This document shows, piece after piece, positions 1 through 9,099 of a stretch of 35,590 bases of DNA (its first letter is position 1; each line of letters opens with the position of its first letter). The DNA comes from Flavobacteriales bacterium. GTDB taxonomy: Bacteria; Bacteroidota; Bacteroidia; Flavobacteriales_D; Sanyastnellaceae. The stretch spans positions 1-35,590 of the forward strand of contig CANNHA010000011.1 of assembly GCA_947504275.1 (NCBI GenBank). The letters run 5' to 3'. The position numbers and the translations under genes are program-made. The notes beneath the pieces were generated by a model. The model saw nothing but the letters and a program-made list of their open reading frames with translations. It was not told the origin of the DNA and did no database searches.

Positions 1-1440
1 GAAAAAATAGACCACATTGTGGTTGGAGATTCCAAGATAGTTCCAGACAGTGGCAAAGTGGTGATTGAGAAATATGCCAACATGCGCAAGTTGCTGAGGG
101 CCTCTTTGGTAACCAATATCGTTACACAGTATCACAGCCTATTCAATGCTGAATTGAAAATTGAAGGCCGATTAAAATTCAATGGATTTGCGGATATGAA
201 TTATGTCGATGAGAATGGTCAAAAGCAATCGATTCATTTTGAAACCGTAAAACTAGACACGGCCTATCGCACCATTGCCAAGGGTGAAATAGCTGAAGAT
301 GCCGGATTCCATTTATCTCCTCAGTTTGCTTATTACGGAAAGCTTTCTCTGTTGTCCACGGATAAACTCATGAACTTTGATGGCGGTGTAAAAATTGAGC
401 ATCCATGTGAAGACTTGGCCAAATCTTATTTCAAATTCAACTCCCCAATTGACCCTTTGGACATATACATTCCAGTAGATACCTTGATCAAAGATGTTAG
501 CTCTGTAAAATTGGGAGTCGGTATGATGGTCAAAACCGCTAGCCCCATGCAGATTTATCCTGCATTCTTGAGTCCAAAAATGGGTACTTATGATACCCCA
601 CTTATTGAGGCCAGTGGATATCTGCACTATGATAAAAATTCAAAGAAATTTTTAATCGGAAGCAAAGCCAAAATCATTCAACCCAAAATGCCGGGTAATC
701 TGATTGAGCTTAATGCGCAAAGTTGCGATGTGGCAGGTGACGGAAAAATTGACTTCAAGGCCCGATATGGATTAATACAATTGGACAATTTTGGAAAGGG
801 GACGCTTAAACAAAGCGATAAAGCATTGAACATTCAAACTGCATCCGTATTGCATTTTCCATTTGATGAGAGCGCGCTTAAAAAGATTTCAGAGGCATTG
901 GAAAAAAACACAGAACTGCCCCCTGTAGACATCAACAACACTCCATTTGAGAAAGCCATCGCTGAAATAATGGGAACTGAAAAGTCTGATCGCTTGATTA
1001 CCGAAATCAGCTTATCCGGGCAGTTCAAAAAAGTTCCTGAGGAATTGCAAAAGAATTTTGTTTTTGCTGACCTCAAATGGGTTTGGAATCCCAACTCCGA
1101 AACTTTTCATACGACAGGTCCTATCGGCATTGCAACCATGGATAAAAAGCAAATCTTTAAATATGTAACTGGTAAAATTGAAATTGAAAAACGAAAGACC
1201 GCCGATATCATGCGCTTTTATTTGGAAATCGATCGTGGTCTGTGGTACTACTTTGAATACAAATTGGGCCAACTAACAGTCATCAGCGGTGATGCCGATT
1301 TTAATAAAGTCATTACAGATTTGAAAGACGACAAGAAACAATTTGAAGAAAATAAAGTGAAATTCAGCTTTCAGCTTTTACTAACCAAGAAAAAGAGAGA
1401 TGATTTCAAATCAAGGTTTCCGGAAGATTTTCCTCAATGA
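1..1440 (+). CDS. Large protein of unknown function, 3' part (5' truncated)
   Basis: I do not recognise this gene. The track starts it at a GTG at 19, but the frame is open back to base 1 (E-K-I-D-H-I precedes), so this is the C-terminal part, about 479 residues, of a longer protein whose start lies outside the window. The visible part is soluble-looking, without membrane segments, and has alternating hydrophobic and polar stretches typical of beta-rich repetitive proteins ('IEGRLKFNG', 'IEASGYLHYD'). It ends in a charged tail rich in Lys, Asp and Glu. Its stop overlaps by 7 bp the stop of the convergent TamB-like gene. It could be a large envelope or scaffold protein, but this is only inference from composition and position. 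Confidence 0.75.
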   Translation, partial: EKIDHIVVGDSKIVPDSGKVVIEKYANMRKLLRASLVTNIVTQYHSLFNAELKIEGRLKFNGFADMNYVDENGQKQSIHFETVKLDTAYRTIAKGEIAEDAGFHLSPQFAYYGKLSLLSTDKLMNFDGGVKIEHPCEDLAKSYFKFNSPIDPLDIYIPVDTLIKDVSSVKLGVGMMVKTASPMQIYPAFLSPKMGTYDTPLIEASGYLHYDKNSKKFLIGSKAKIIQPKMPGNLIELNAQSCDVAGDGKIDFKARYGLIQLDNFGKGTLKQSDKALNIQTASVLHFPFDESALKKISEALEKNTELPPVDINNTPFEKAIAEIMGTEKSDRLITEISLSGQFKKVPEELQKNFVFADLKWVWNPNSETFHTTGPIGIATMDKKQIFKYVTGKIEIEKRKTADIMRFYLEIDRGLWYYFEYKLGQLTVISGDADFNKVITDLKDDKKQFEENKVKFSFQLLLTKKKRDDFKSRFPEDFPQ

Positions 1441-4400
1441 TGTTTGGTTCTTTTGAACCATGAATGGAGTAGGTCCTTGAGATGATCAAAGTCCTGCTGG
1501 TAAACCAGTCCTAAACCTTGGGTGAAGGGAGATTGTTGAGTAGTAATGTTTCGATAGTTGTTGCTTTCATTGTATGCCATCAGTTTAAGCTTGCCATCCT
1601 TTGTCAAAAAGTATTCTACCTTAACGTCACCGATGTAATTGCTGGGCTGTTGATTGCTGGCATTGCCCTTGGACACACCAAAATTTCCGCTCAACAGTAC
1701 CCTATTGTCAAAAAATTGAGTATTCAGCGCCAAAGCTATTTCTTCATTGGAGATTTGGTCTCCTGAACGATAGTTAAAGCCCAAATTAAAATCATCACTG
1801 ATTTGACTGAGCCAATTGGAAATTTGACTTGACAACAATTCCGTAGTATTGGCGGCCACCCCATAATTGGTTGAGGCATCAGCCGATTTAACGATATTGG
1901 GGGGGCTCATAAACTGACGCAAAACCAACAAAGAAAACGCTTGTCGATTCTTTTCTTGCTCATTGGAGACAACGGCCTCAAATCGACTTTTGGTCATGGG
2001 GTCAACGGTTGGCAATTTGATATCAAACGCTACATTGGGGTTAAGCATTTTTCCTGTTAAATTCATGAGTAAGTCCACAGGCACACGTTGACCAGATTGG
2101 TTGGCATCTACCAGAATATCCGACAAAGAAGCATTCACTTTATAAACAGCGGACAACTTCAATTCAGCATTGTAGGGACTGCCATACCAAGAAATAGTAC
2201 CGCCTGGTTGTACTGTAAAATCTTTGTTGATCAAATTGGCCAAAGTAAACAGGTAGTTACCCGACACAATTTCAATCTGACCATACATGTCAAAGGTGGA
2301 CAGTTTACTGATTCCCATAGTAAGATGACCCTGCCCCCTACCCTTCATGACATCACCTACTGCCTCGTCAAAGATGATGCTCAACTCTGCATCTGGTGTA
2401 ACGTCAATCTGAATATTGAGCGAAATGCCAGACAAATCCAATGGAGCATCTTCTTTGATTTGATTGGGTTTTACAAACTGAATAAACTGTCCCATTTCCT
2501 CTTCGCCTGAGGATGCCATAGGCATAATCAGTTTGGTTCCACTTTGGGTCCTTAATGCAATGTCAAAATTAAGTTTATCCAAATAGCCATTGATCTTGAA
2601 ATTACCTGTTGCATAGGCCTTCCCAAAATAATCTTCATTCTGTTCTTCTGTTGTATTTAAAACCAAAAGTGGTTCTTTCTCCAAATCTCCAAGCAAATTA
2701 AATGACCAATCTCCAAAAGCTTTGTGGCCAATGTAGCCCTTGATTTGACCTTCGTTCCCTTTGTGGTCCGTTAATTTCAATTCATCAAAAACAAACCGAT
2801 CAGGCTCAATCCAAATTCTGTCCTTTAACTGATACTGTGTCCCCAAATAATCCACAAAAAGGCCGCCATTAACAACATCTGCATAACCTGAAAGTTGGGG
2901 CTCAGAAGGCCTACCGCTCAGATGAACCAAGCCGTTCAATTGACCACTAGCTACAATTACTCCAGTATCAATGAACGCTCTCAAAAACTGCAGATCCAAA
3001 TCGTGAATTTCAGCATCCAAGTCCAAGGGCGAAAGTGAATCGTACGGAAAATACATTCCTTCAAAACTCAAATTCTTTTGATCTTCATGCTCTATTCCTC
3101 CCGCTAGTTCAAAACCAGACAAATACTCCACCCATTGACTTTTCAGACAAATATCGCCATAGACAACATCATTGATGCCAAAATCTGCAATGCTCAAGTC
3201 GCCCATTAAATCAGGGTTATCTAGTAACTTATCAATTTCCACAGTCCCATCCAACACACCCTCCATTTTTAAATCCTCGGGTAGAAATGCGTTGATTTGT
3301 TGGAAATTAACATGAGAAAAAGCGATCATCAAAGGCGCTTTAGCTGTCTTACCAATGGTACCATATAGAGCAATACTCTGAAGCTCTGAAGCAAAAGTGA
3401 GTGATTTAATTTGCCAATCGTCCCCATTTTTGAGAATGTATGCTCCCGGATAAAGGGCCCATTGGTCATTGATGAGACGGATATCCCCTCTGTAAAAATC
3501 AATCGCAATTTCATCCGATGAAGGGAATGAAAACTGGGCACCGACATCTCCCCTGTGCAGGGTTTTATCATTTCCCCAAACAAAATCAGAATAAATGACA
3601 TCTCCTTCAGATCGGGCGTCCAGTGAAACATTGGGCACCGAACCCCATGCACCAGTAATACTATCCATCATAGCCGATGCATAAACATAGGCATCCGGTT
3701 TCTTAAAATCAATCAACAACTCATGAAAGGTATTTCCATTCCATGCAACAACCTTTGCACTAAACAGTCCTTCAAAATAGTCCTTATTCTCATCAACACG
3801 CAATTGCAAAATGGCGTTCTGTGATATGGAAAGGTTTCCAAGAATAGCCTCCCCTATTTGCGAAAAGTCAAGTATTTCCAATTTCAATTCAAAATCCTGA
3901 GGCTGGTGCTTGGACAAACTCCATTGATAATTGGGAACTACTTCAGACATGATATTATTGAGTGCAGGCCATAAGCCCTCCGGATTGAATGATCCGGTGA
4001 GCTCTCCCATGGCGATGTCTGAGTTCAACACCACTCTCAACTCCGGATGACGCTCCACATTCAATGACAAATAATCCAAAACATAATCTTTGGAATTGGC
4101 GCAATAAACTACATGATTCAACTCTATGCCACCTTCAATCTCATTCCACCCAAACCCTTCTATATCAATGCGCGCCTCTCCGCTCATTGCGCTATAGGGC
4201 AACTCAGGAAACAACCCGATGGTTTTAAAATTGAGGTTATCTACAAATAGATCGCAGGAGATCTTGGGCCTGTGTGCGTTGAAATCCACCAGTCCATTAA
4301 AACTAAGTTGCGCATTGGGGTCCGAGACATTTACTGAACCTTTAAAAAAACCATTGGACATAGATCCCTCTAATTCTATTGGACGATAAGTATAACCGCG

Positions 4401-5756
4401 ATAATTCAACGCATCTATTTCCCCGATGGCATCCAACTGCATGGTTTTCAGTTCCAGTCCCTTTCCCACAACATCCAACTGTGCCGTCATCTCACCCCAG
4501 TCTGTTGTCTGATAATAGGCTCCCAAATCAAAGTTCTCCGTTACCAGAAAACCCGTATACGCCATTTCCTCCGTATCAATATCGATATCGCCTTTGACAG
4601 CGCCAATATCGGTATACAAATCTCCATAGGCTCTCCACTTGTTTCTCTCACCCGTCAGCACACCATTGAACTGCAAGACACCCAATGCGGATAGATTATT
4701 AGGCAATTTCACCTCTGGATCAAATCGCGTGACCAAGTCGTTCAAATCTGATCGATTGGTGGTAATGTTATTCACCAACAAATTCAAACCCCGCAGCTCC
4801 TTATCCATAATATGCGTCAATTCTCCGCTTAAACTCAAACGTGTCATGGCGCCATAACCCAAATCCAACTGTCTGATTTGAATGTCTTCCCAATTACCTG
4901 ATGCTTGAATATTGACCCATGCTGACTCTTTCCAATACCCCAAATCAGGCACAATGGCTTCAAACTCTGACAAATTCAATGGAAACCCCTGAATATCCAA
5001 CTCTACTTGGAGAGGTTTATCGTCGCCGAAATTAAATTTGACATCACCTGAAAGCTCATTTAGTGTTGTCTTTAAATTCAATCCTGAAAATTGGATATTA
5101 CCTTCACTCCAATATAAATTAACCTTGGCATCATGGCAAGCCAGTTGCCCAAGGGTTTCAAACTGAATTTCATCCAAACTGACACTACCTTCTCCCGGTA
5201 AAATCTGCATATCCCGCATAGTGACAAACAAATTGCTGACATTCAAATCATGATGATGGGCAAGAATGGGGTCTAATCCATGGTAGTGCAAATCGGCATT
5301 CTCAATTTTAAAAGAGGATAGATTGACTGAGAAATCTCCGGATTTAGTAGTATCTGTTTGCTTAAAATACTCAGAAAGAAAATCATAGTTCCAAGTGCTG
5401 TCTTGTCTTTGTTGAACATGGATACTGCCCTCCTTGAGCACCACTCCATTCACTTGCAATTTACCGTTGAATATCCCTGAATAATCTTCTATAACCAAGG
5501 ATTTTACATGAATCAAACTGTCATTGTTTTGGTCCCAAATATCCAATTCCTCGAGGTAAAAATGCAATCCCCAATCAAAGCCGACTGATTTCACCGCTAC
5601 TTGGGTGTTTAACTCATAGGACAACCAGCCCGCAACCTTATGCGCCAACCATGATTGCACCGCTGAAAACTGCAAAGCCAAACCCAAGTAAAACAGCGGC
5701 ACCATTATCATGATGACCACGTTCCTTACTACGTATTTTGGCCGCTTTATTTTCAT
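1434..5756 (-). CDS. tamB: TamB-like translocation/assembly module protein (DUF490), 1440 aa
   Basis: Very large AsmA/TamB-type envelope protein. A single N-terminal membrane anchor (about residues 10-32, 'IMIMVPLFYLGLALQF') is followed by a long beta-rich body with the repeating 'L.G.....' pattern of these lipid-conduit-like proteins. The last ~400 residues fit the DUF490/TamB C-terminal domain ('DLLMNLTGKMLNPNVAFDIKLP', then a Gln/Asn-rich stretch with 'LSSQISNWLSQ' and a terminal beta-barrel-like segment). Family members span the periplasm and help move lipids or assemble outer-membrane proteins. Its start codon overlaps the ppx stop by 4 bp (ATGA), so it is last in an ABC-ABC-ppx-tamB unit. 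No TamA/BamA-like partner lies beside it here. Family call is firm; exact cargo is unknown. Confidence 0.88.
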   Translation of the reverse strand: MKIKRPKYVVRNVVIMIMVPLFYLGLALQFSAVQSWLAHKVAGWLSYELNTQVAVKSVGFDWGLHFYLEELDIWDQNNDSLIHVKSLVIEDYSGIFNGKLQVNGVVLKEGSIHVQQRQDSTWNYDFLSEYFKQTDTTKSGDFSVNLSSFKIENADLHYHGLDPILAHHHDLNVSNLFVTMRDMQILPGEGSVSLDEIQFETLGQLACHDAKVNLYWSEGNIQFSGLNLKTTLNELSGDVKFNFGDDKPLQVELDIQGFPLNLSEFEAIVPDLGYWKESAWVNIQASGNWEDIQIRQLDLGYGAMTRLSLSGELTHIMDKELRGLNLLVNNITTNRSDLNDLVTRFDPEVKLPNNLSALGVLQFNGVLTGERNKWRAYGDLYTDIGAVKGDIDIDTEEMAYTGFLVTENFDLGAYYQTTDWGEMTAQLDVVGKGLELKTMQLDAIGEIDALNYRGYTYRPIELEGSMSNGFFKGSVNVSDPNAQLSFNGLVDFNAHRPKISCDLFVDNLNFKTIGLFPELPYSAMSGEARIDIEGFGWNEIEGGIELNHVVYCANSKDYVLDYLSLNVERHPELRVVLNSDIAMGELTGSFNPEGLWPALNNIMSEVVPNYQWSLSKHQPQDFELKLEILDFSQIGEAILGNLSISQNAILQLRVDENKDYFEGLFSAKVVAWNGNTFHELLIDFKKPDAYVYASAMMDSITGAWGSVPNVSLDARSEGDVIYSDFVWGNDKTLHRGDVGAQFSFPSSDEIAIDFYRGDIRLINDQWALYPGAYILKNGDDWQIKSLTFASELQSIALYGTIGKTAKAPLMIAFSHVNFQQINAFLPEDLKMEGVLDGTVEIDKLLDNPDLMGDLSIADFGINDVVYGDICLKSQWVEYLSGFELAGGIEHEDQKNLSFEGMYFPYDSLSPLDLDAEIHDLDLQFLRAFIDTGVIVASGQLNGLVHLSGRPSEPQLSGYADVVNGGLFVDYLGTQYQLKDRIWIEPDRFVFDELKLTDHKGNEGQIKGYIGHKAFGDWSFNLLGDLEKEPLLVLNTTEEQNEDYFGKAYATGNFKINGYLDKLNFDIALRTQSGTKLIMPMASSGEEEMGQFIQFVKPNQIKEDAPLDLSGISLNIQIDVTPDAELSIIFDEAVGDVMKGRGQGHLTMGISKLSTFDMYGQIEIVSGNYLFTLANLINKDFTVQPGGTISWYGSPYNAELKLSAVYKVNASLSDILVDANQSGQRVPVDLLMNLTGKMLNPNVAFDIKLPTVDPMTKSRFEAVVSNEQEKNRQAFSLLVLRQFMSPPNIVKSADASTNYGVAANTTELLSSQISNWLSQISDDFNLGFNYRSGDQISNEEIALALNTQFFDNRVLLSGNFGVSKGNASNQQPSNYIGDVKVEYFLTKDGKLKLMAYNESNNYRNITTQQSPFTQGLGLVYQQDFDHLKDLLHSWFKRTKHH

Positions 5757-6691
5757 CTGCGTTGCAATCGTTGCATTACCCCTTCTTTCAACGCATAGGG
5801 AGAGCGATATATTTGACTAAACGGTTGTAAATCCAAAACCAATTTCATCAGATAAATGGCGATGGGCATAAACTGGACACGCAAATTGGGAATAGCAGGA
5901 TGCTTCAGACGATCCTCATAACTGGACCCCATCATGAACATGTAAATAGAAGCAAAGGAATCTACAGGAATTTCTTGGGCCTCATGGCTTAACCAAATCT
6001 TGTCCTTTTTATTTGTGTAATAATACAACTCCAATAAAGTATCGAATGAGCCACTTGCCCCCACCAATCGTTCACAAGGATATTGAGCCAACGCTTTCTT
6101 GAGCTCTTGGGTGTTAGCATCAAAAATTTGTTTGATTAGATTCAATTGATTCTTTTGTGCGCGATCCATCATGGGAACTTGCTCAAAAATCCTGCTGATT
6201 CCTAATTGGGTGCTCTGTTTATAAACAATTCCTTCAGCAGTAGTGATGATAAATTCAGTGCTACCTCCGCCAATGTCCATGAGTAAAGTAGGCACTTCAT
6301 GCAAATCCATGGTTTGCTGAACGCCCTCGTAAATGAGTTGCGCCTCCTCATCACCATCAATGACAGAAATATCCCAATTGGTCAAAGACTTCACGTGTGC
6401 TTTAAACACATCAGTATTATGGGCATCACGCAAAGCCGAAGTTGCAAAGACATGGACTTTCTCCACCTGATAAGCCTGAACAATAGAATAATAATAATGT
6501 AATGTATCTAATCCCTTGGCCATGCGAGAATCCGTAATTTGACGATCCTCAAATCCCCCCTCACCTATTTTCACCGGCCACTTATTGGAAAATAAAGTCT
6601 CCCAATCCCCCTTATCAGACTGCTCTGCAATCAAAATATTGAAGGTGTTGGTCCCGCAATCCACAATGGCCATTCTTTTACCCATGCTCAT
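5753..6691 (-). CDS. ppx: Ppx/GppA-family phosphatase (exopolyphosphatase)
   Basis: ASKHA-fold phosphatase of 312 aa, the size of short single-module Ppx/GppA proteins. The N-terminal phosphate-binding loop 'IVDCGTNTFNILI' and the second ATPase-like motif 'LLMDIGGGSTEFII' are present, with the family segment 'FATSALRDAHN' between them. Members release phosphate from polyphosphate or from the 5' end of pppGpp. Motifs cannot separate the two activities, and the HD domain of longer Ppx proteins is absent. The ORF start overlaps the permease stop by 4 bp. A second ATG six codons in (6685-6683) or 'MAIVDCG' at 6673 are alternative starts, the latter closest to the usual family N-terminus. The 3' end overlaps the tamB start, so translation is probably coupled along the block. 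Confidence 0.88.
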   Translation of the reverse strand: MSMGKRMAIVDCGTNTFNILIAEQSDKGDWETLFSNKWPVKIGEGGFEDRQITDSRMAKGLDTLHYYYSIVQAYQVEKVHVFATSALRDAHNTDVFKAHVKSLTNWDISVIDGDEEAQLIYEGVQQTMDLHEVPTLLMDIGGGSTEFIITTAEGIVYKQSTQLGISRIFEQVPMMDRAQKNQLNLIKQIFDANTQELKKALAQYPCERLVGASGSFDTLLELYYYTNKKDKIWLSHEAQEIPVDSFASIYMFMMGSSYEDRLKHPAIPNLRVQFMPIAIYLMKLVLDLQPFSQIYRSPYALKEGVMQRLQRR

Positions 6692-8040
6692 GGATTGTAT
6701 TTAATCCATTTCCAAATTTCTTTGTAACTGGCCTTTTTACCATACATCAATATTCCTACTCGATAAATTCGGCCAGCCAGCGCGATGAACGCAATAAAGG
6801 TGATGACCAAAATCACCATAGACAACACAATCATTCCCACTGATGTGGATGAAACGGTAGCCTTAACCATCATCACTACAGGGGATGTCAATGGAAAGAC
6901 CGAGAAAAAGTTACCAGCCCAACTTTCTGGATTATCAATCATCATAGCTGAAATGATATAACCAAATACCAATGGCAATGAAACCGGAGCCATGAACTGC
7001 TGGGTATCTGTTTCACTGTCCACCGCAGCTCCAATGGCAGCAAACAAACTGGCATACAGAAAATATCCTCCAATGAAATAAAACAAGAACAATCCAATCA
7101 TCAATGTCCAATTGATTTGAAAAAACCAATTGATGGCTTGGTTATTCATCAATTCATTCATCATCACCGCTTGATCCATGCCTGTTTGCATTACTTGCGC
7201 ATTTTCTACCACCGCAGCGCCACTGGCAATGTTAGATGCAAAGAATGACAAGCCCACAGAGGATACAACAAACGACAACAATACCCACATCAAAAATTGC
7301 GTCAAACCCACCAATCCTATCCCAATCACTTTCCCCATCATCAACTGAAATGGTTTGACAGAACTGACAATAACCTCAACAATGCGGTTGGTCTTTTCTT
7401 CGATAACTCCACGCATCACTTGTACGCCGTACATGAAAATAAACATATAAATCAAAATGGCAAAAATGAAACCTATGAAAGCCTTCTCTTGCGTTCTGTC
7501 CTCTTGACCAAGATTATCGACGTTGATATCGGCAAATGAAACGGACACCTTAGCCCTTTTGTATTTTTCGTAATCCAACTGCAAACTATCAATCACACGA
7601 TGCTTTTCCAATGAGTTTTCCAAATCATCCCCCATCTTTCGTTGGACAAACTCTCCTGGGAATTTTTTGTAAAAGAAATTGCATTTGCCATCATTGATGG
7701 TAGCCTCATCCACCTCCAACATCACTTGATACTGACTCTCTTTGAAAGCATCGGGCGGAACTGCAGTTCTGGAGAATGAATACATCACTTTCTCGGAATC
7801 CTTGAAATGATTGGTAAATCTTGGATATACAGTTCCTGTGGTCGAATCCTTTTGGGTAATAACCTCATAAGGATCCACAATCAAAACTTGGTACACCGAG
7901 TTATCGTTCATGGTAACCGCAATGGCACCAAACATCAAAGCTGCAAACAGAATCGGACCCAAGAATGTCATGATGATAAAGCTCTTCTTTTTAACTCGGC
8001 TTAAATACTCACGTTTGATGATCAATAGTATCTTATTCAT
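6688..8040 (-). CDS. ABC-2 type transporter permease (NatB-like)
   Basis: Membrane subunit of a two-gene ABC exporter. The start is placed at the ATG at 8040 ('MNKILLIIKREYLSRVKKKSF'), giving 450 aa; the 14 extra residues of the track ORF run into the ATPase gene and are charged, unlike the family N-terminus. The layout is ABC2_membrane_3-like: one membrane segment at about residues 18-40, a large extracytoplasmic domain of roughly 140 residues, then a cluster of about five membrane segments ('FIGFIFAILIYMFIFMYGVQVM' onward) with the typical 'EEKTNRIVEVIVSSVKPFQLM' segment. Known members such as NatAB export Na+, but many exporters of lipids or drugs look alike, so the substrate is open. It overlaps the ATPase stop by 8 bp and the ppx start by 4 bp. 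Confidence 0.88.
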   Translation of the reverse strand: MNKILLIIKREYLSRVKKKSFIIMTFLGPILFAALMFGAIAVTMNDNSVYQVLIVDPYEVITQKDSTTGTVYPRFTNHFKDSEKVMYSFSRTAVPPDAFKESQYQVMLEVDEATINDGKCNFFYKKFPGEFVQRKMGDDLENSLEKHRVIDSLQLDYEKYKRAKVSVSFADINVDNLGQEDRTQEKAFIGFIFAILIYMFIFMYGVQVMRGVIEEKTNRIVEVIVSSVKPFQLMMGKVIGIGLVGLTQFLMWVLLSFVVSSVGLSFFASNIASGAAVVENAQVMQTGMDQAVMMNELMNNQAINWFFQINWTLMIGLFLFYFIGGYFLYASLFAAIGAAVDSETDTQQFMAPVSLPLVFGYIISAMMIDNPESWAGNFFSVFPLTSPVVMMVKATVSSTSVGMIVLSMVILVITFIAFIALAGRIYRVGILMYGKKASYKEIWKWIKYNP

Positions 8041-8965
8041 GGGTCTTTTGATTTTGAGTAACGGCTTTGATAAAAATCTCATTCATGTTGGGGATAATTT
8101 CTCGTGCAGATACAATTTCCAATTTCTGCATCATGGCACCGAGCAAATTGTTTAGATTGTGACCTGGAGAAATTCTAATTTTTGCAATATTGTATTCTGA
8201 TGCAACATCATTTTGAACCAATTCAAATTGATGCCCCATCAAAATTCCCAATTCCATGGCTGTGCCTTTGTAGGCAACTTCAAACAAATTCTCCTTGAAC
8301 TTGGCTTTCACCTCAGCTACGGGGCCACTCAGAACAAGATGTGATTGATCTATCAATCCAATATCATCGCACAATTCTTCTACACTTCCCATATCATGGG
8401 TGGATAAAATGATGGTAGCGCCCTTTGACTTTAAACGCAACATTTCTTCTTGAATCAACTTGGCATTGATGGGATCAAATCCACTAAAGGGCTCATCTAA
8501 AATCAATAGCTCAGGCTCGTGCAAAATAGTAGTAATGAATTGCACCTTTTGGGCCATACCTTTAGACAAATCCTCAATGGTCTTGTTCCACCAAGCCATA
8601 ATATCAAATCGTTCAAACCAATAGGTTAATCGCTTTACGGCTTCTTGCTTTGACAATCCCTTCAACTGAGCCAGATAAATACATTGCTCACCAACTTTCA
8701 TTTTTTTGTACAAACCGCGCTCCTCGGGCAGATAACCAATGTGTTCAATGTGATCCGGACGCAGGGACTCACCTTTGAAAAGCACCGTTCCTTCATCAGG
8801 TGCTGTAATTTGATTAATGATACGAATTAAACTGGTTTTTCCAGCACCATTGGGCCCCAACAATCCATAAACAGAACCCGATCTAACCGCCAAACTAACA
8901 GAAGATAGCGCTTTGTGTTTACCATAAGATTTCGAAACGCCTTGAATTTTCAATATTTCAGACAT
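8033..8965 (-). CDS. ABC transporter ATP-binding protein (NatA-like)
   Basis: Nucleotide-binding subunit (310 aa) partnering the downstream ABC-2 permease. Visible motifs: Walker A 'GPNGAGKT' (residues 37-44), ABC signature 'LSKGM' (133-137), Walker B 'LLILDEP' (153-159) and the switch histidine in 'LSTHD' (about 188-191). The C-terminal 90 residues form the accessory domain usual for NatA/DrrA-type ATPases. It is first in the minus-strand block running to tamB. A perfect Bacteroidota -7 element lies only 3 nt upstream of the ATG (see the promoter entry), so the message may be leaderless or the start may be slightly different; no other in-frame Met lies near the N-terminus. The transported substrate cannot be read from the sequence. 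Confidence 0.93.
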   Translation of the reverse strand: MSEILKIQGVSKSYGKHKALSSVSLAVRSGSVYGLLGPNGAGKTSLIRIINQITAPDEGTVLFKGESLRPDHIEHIGYLPEERGLYKKMKVGEQCIYLAQLKGLSKQEAVKRLTYWFERFDIMAWWNKTIEDLSKGMAQKVQFITTILHEPELLILDEPFSGFDPINAKLIQEEMLRLKSKGATIILSTHDMGSVEELCDDIGLIDQSHLVLSGPVAEVKAKFKENLFEVAYKGTAMELGILMGHQFELVQNDVASEYNIAKIRISPGHNLNNLLGAMMQKLEIVSAREIIPNMNEIFIKAVTQNQKTHE

Positions 8966-8968
8966 AAA

Positions 8969-8977
8969 GCAAAGCTA
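8969..8977 (-). promoter_or_regulatory. -7 promoter element of the ABC-ppx-tamB block
   Basis: On the minus strand the sequence reads TAGCTTTGC, an exact match to the Bacteroidota -7 consensus TAnnTTTGC. A TTTG lies about 24 nt further upstream as a possible -33 element, at or slightly beyond the usual spacing. The element ends only 3 nt before the ATG of the ATPase gene, which would put the transcription start at or within the start codon. The match is seen directly; promoter activity is inferred. Confidence 0.55.
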
Positions 8978-9041
8978 AAATGAATCCCATTTTAGACACC
9001 ACAAAAACTCATAAAATTCTAACAAAATCAAATGTTCAAAA

Positions 9042-9075
9042 TTGCCTGCAGAACGCAAGGCTATGATTATATTTG
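9042..9075 (+). promoter_or_regulatory. Promoter of the sugar-nucleotide operon
   Basis: TTG at 9042-9044 and TATATTTG at 9068-9075 are separated by 23 nt and match the Bacteroidota pattern TTG-N17-23-TAnnTTTG. The ugd start codon follows 24 nt after the -7 element, behind an A-rich leader ('aaaaaagaaagatt'). This is the only good promoter candidate I see for the plus-strand genes 9100-16274, consistent with one operon. Confidence 0.6.
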
Positions 9076-9099
9076 TAGCTTACATAAAAAAGAAAGATT

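Noticed and set aside
2088-2510. Plus-strand ORF of 140 aa within the TamB-like gene
   Set aside because: Antisense shadow of a well-supported coding frame.
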